Positions 23,249-24,818 of a stretch of DNA of 24,818 nt are shown here, in pieces. The notes beneath the pieces were generated by a model. The model ran no database searches. It was given only the letters and a program-made list of their open reading frames with translations, and was not told the DNA's origin. Made by a program: the position numbers and the translations under genes. Positions within the stretch are counted from its first letter, which is position 1; each line of letters opens with the position of its first letter. Origin of the DNA: Bacteroidota bacterium (GTDB lineage Bacteria > Bacteroidota > Bacteroidia > Chitinophagales > Chitinophagaceae); contig JAEZLJ010000002.1 in assembly GCA_023415275.1 (NCBI GenBank), positions 1-24,818 on the forward strand. The letters run 5' to 3'.

Positions 23249-23621
23249 GCTTCCTTGAACGAAACACTTTTTTATACTGTAAGCTGGCGGCTCCAAAGTT
23301 GATAAGCAATCCCACAGGAAGATCATAAGCCACTACATAATTTTTTGCTTGTGCCAGATGAACATCTTCAAGGTTAATCAACGCCTTGATTTCTACCATA
23401 ATATTTTCTTGCACGATGAAATCAGCACGACGTGTTCCTACATTCATTCCATTATAATAAATAACCTGGTCCTTTTCTCTTTCAAAATGTAAACCTGCAA
23501 GGCCCAGTTCAATGGCCAGGCAGCGCTGGTAAATTATTTCCTGGAAACCATTACCAAGCGTATTATGCACCTTCATGGCACAACCAATGATCTTGTAAGT
23601 TATCTCGTCAAGCTGCTCCAT
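23214..23621 (-). CDS. GxxExxY family protein
   Basis: The product has 135 residues. The family signature GFQEIIY gives Gly25, Glu28 and Tyr31. RRADFIVQENIMVEIKA, with Asp67, Glu77 and Lys79, looks like a PD-(D/E)xK nuclease core (D...ExK). Biochemical activity of GxxExxY proteins is not established. The length is typical. The last residues, LSESGFTGLKD, are written by the flanking repeat (its right arm at 23234-23248), so the repeat provides the stop region. Copies of a 52-53 bp repeat lie at the gene's 3' edge and at 23686-23737 beyond its 5' end. The start is MEQLDEITYKIIGCAM. No promoter was confidently identified. Confidence 0.93.
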   Translation of the reverse strand: MEQLDEITYKIIGCAMKVHNTLGNGFQEIIYQRCLAIELGLAGLHFEREKDQVIYYNGMNVGTRRADFIVQENIMVEIKALINLEDVHLAQAKNYVVAYDLPVGLLINFGAASLQYKKVFRSRKLSESGFTGLKD

Positions 23622-23685
23622 GTAATTGATTATTGTAAGTATGAAAATTGAATTTTAAATTACTCATTTAATCTTTATTGATCGA

Positions 23686-23737
23686 ATCCTGCAAATCTTA
23701 TAATCCTGAAATCCTGATCCATCCTGGCCAATCCTTT
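23686..23737 (+). repeat. Direct repeat flanking the GxxExxY gene, copy B
   Basis: This 52-nt copy has the same orientation as 23171-23223. It is followed within 16 nt by the ATG of the next gene (23754), so its end abuts that gene's leader. Confidence 0.85.
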
Positions 23738-23753
23738 TATTCCTCCAATCCTG

Positions 23754-24521
23754 ATGTATATTAGTCCCGTGATCAGCCGCTTTGTTACCCTACTGCTTTT
23801 AACATCCATAGTTTTCTCTGCCCGGGCCCAGGTAAGCGTTAGGGCTATTACATTGAACCCCGAAAACAACTGGCTTTCCTATCGTTTCCCTTTTATACAG
23901 TCCAAACAGTCATTGGTAGCCAGGAAGATCAATCAATACCTACAAAAGAATGTACTGGATAACAAAAAGATCATCACCGATTCCAATAAGATCTTCGCAG
24001 CATCTAGGTATATCAACGAAGACAGCATCTTGCAATCGGGGTATTCAGCTATTGATTATACCGTGGTTGTGAACAATGCCAGGCTTTTATCGCTGCAGTT
24101 TGAACTGGAAAGTACAGGTGCCTATTCTACCAACTTCCCTTCTTATTACAATTTCGATAACCGTACCGGGAAGATGATAACCGCTGCAGCCATTTTTACA
24201 TCGCGAGGGCTACAAATATTAAAAAACAGGTTGCTCAAAGAACGAAAAATAAGGGTGGCCCAGCGCATCCAGGAATTGAAAGGAGAAATGGAAATCGGAG
24301 AAGACTCGGTTTACATATCCGATACCTTTAAGGAATGCCTGGAAGATGCCAATCGAGATGTTCAACAGATATCTCTGAGATCCCGCTCTATTCTTTTTTA
24401 CAAGGAATATTGTTTTCCATATGTGGCCTTGCCCCACGAAGCCGACCTTGATATAGAGATCAGCCTTATGGAAATTGTTCCTTACCTCTCCGCCTATGGT
24501 AAAGAACTTTTGGGCAAATAA
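23754..24521 (+). CDS. Exported DUF3298/PdaC-like domain protein
   Basis: The product has 255 residues. A signal peptide ends in SIVFSARAQ near residue 26. The mature part shows a beta-rich pattern with VVNNARLLSLQFELESTGAY followed by YYNFDNRTGKMITAA and then ILKNRLLKER, resembling the DUF4163/DUF3298 (RsiV- and PdaC-like) organisation in which a strand pair is followed by a helix that starts with an acidic loop. The C-terminal segment PHEADLDIEISLMEIVPYLS fits the closing strand and helix of that fold. A GTG six codons downstream is an alternative start, but the ATG lies nicely before the signal peptide. The start codon immediately follows the repeat at 23686-23737. The function is unknown. 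Confidence 0.75.
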   Translation: MYISPVISRFVTLLLLTSIVFSARAQVSVRAITLNPENNWLSYRFPFIQSKQSLVARKINQYLQKNVLDNKKIITDSNKIFAASRYINEDSILQSGYSAIDYTVVVNNARLLSLQFELESTGAYSTNFPSYYNFDNRTGKMITAAAIFTSRGLQILKNRLLKERKIRVAQRIQELKGEMEIGEDSVYISDTFKECLEDANRDVQQISLRSRSILFYKEYCFPYVALPHEADLDIEISLMEIVPYLSAYGKELLGK

Positions 24522-24591
24522 CCGATACGCATCCTGACGTATTCCAACCTCTCTTTAAAATGCCCGGAACTTATTTTCCATAAACTTTCTC

Positions 24592-24714
24592 CCGGCCTCC
24601 TTCCTATCAACGCCCTACTTACCCCCTACCTGCGGTATAGATACTGCGTGATGATCACGCACTAAGTATAGCGTAGATAGGGAGAAGGATAGGCTTTGGT
24701 GGGAAGGAGACTGG
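24592..24714. repeat. Large imperfect palindrome, 61-nt arms
   Basis: Arms at 24592-24652 and 24654-24714 are reverse complements without gaps, matching at 44 of 61 positions, with a core GCGTGATGATCACGC centred on 24653. Several mismatches are compatible with G-U pairs. It could fold into one long hairpin. The rest of the 297-bp stretch after the preceding gene (24522-24818) holds a dispersed repeat copy and no gene. Confidence 0.85.
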
Positions 24715-24717
24715 AAT

Positions 24718-24757
24718 GAACCGCAGAATATCGAACAAGGAATATCGAATGTCGAAG
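24718..24757 (+). repeat. Dispersed intergenic repeat, copy 3
   Basis: This 40-nt plus-oriented copy of the repeat at 12235-12274 (inverted) and 5056-5087 (diverged) contains GAATATCGAACAAGGAATAT. It starts 3 nt after the right arm of the palindrome. Confidence 0.85.
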
Positions 24758-24818
24758 GAAGAGATCTAAGATTAATTAGATTCCATAGGATTTTTGAGGA
24801 GATGGGGTACTCCCTGTC

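Overview
The window looks like a chromosomal segment of a Bacteroidota bacterium, most likely a Chitinophagaceae-type member. The grounds are composition and style: many secreted lipoproteins with short lipoboxes, almost no Shine-Dalgarno sequences, several TAnnTTTG -7 promoter elements, DUF4197, NAGPA, M90, choice-of-anchor J and GxxExxY family proteins, and intergenic spaces filled with small repeats. The family-level placement is inference. There is no rRNA, recognisable tRNA, CRISPR array, transposase or phage module. The only strict housekeeping gene is lysS.

Layout. 1-897: no gene; short tandem and direct repeats, then three hairpins in a row, the last a strong terminator. 898-1773: flavin reductase-like protein. 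2139-5020: a membrane-linked lipoprotein followed 20 bp later by a radical SAM/SPASM-like protein. 5272-8032 (minus strand): DUF4197 lipoprotein and a translationally coupled pair of paralogous HTH regulators. 8271-12017 (plus): beta-barrel-like lipoprotein, small membrane protein, lysS with its own promoter, and a family 2 glycosyltransferase behind a long hairpin. 12375-14455: a lipoprotein with a duplicated domain, a DinB-like protein and a small lipoprotein. 14611-15510 (minus): SDR oxidoreductase. 15719-18072: a choice-of-anchor J lipoprotein and YiiX-like cysteine peptidase pair, then an M90 metallopeptidase. 18156-18959: a GIY-YIG gene between direct repeats. 18975-22253: NAGPA-type phosphodiester glycosidase, a tiny membrane protein, an exported beta-rich protein and a lipoprotein. 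22443-24521: exported cupin-like protein, GxxExxY gene between direct repeats, and an exported DUF3298-like protein. 24522-24818: a 123-nt imperfect palindrome and a copy of a dispersed repeat.

Most genes are single transcription units. The convincing multi-gene units are lipoprotein/radical SAM, HTH/HTH (ATGA overlap) and anchor-J lipoprotein/YiiX peptidase (2-bp gap). The overall theme is cell envelope proteins plus scattered enzymes.

The least ordinary content is between the genes. Two small nuclease-fold genes (GIY-YIG and GxxExxY) each sit inside their own pair of direct repeats, and the GxxExxY gene takes its last codons from the repeat. At least two further dispersed repeat families recur in the intergenic spaces, one AT-rich with eight copies and one of about 40 bp with three copies.
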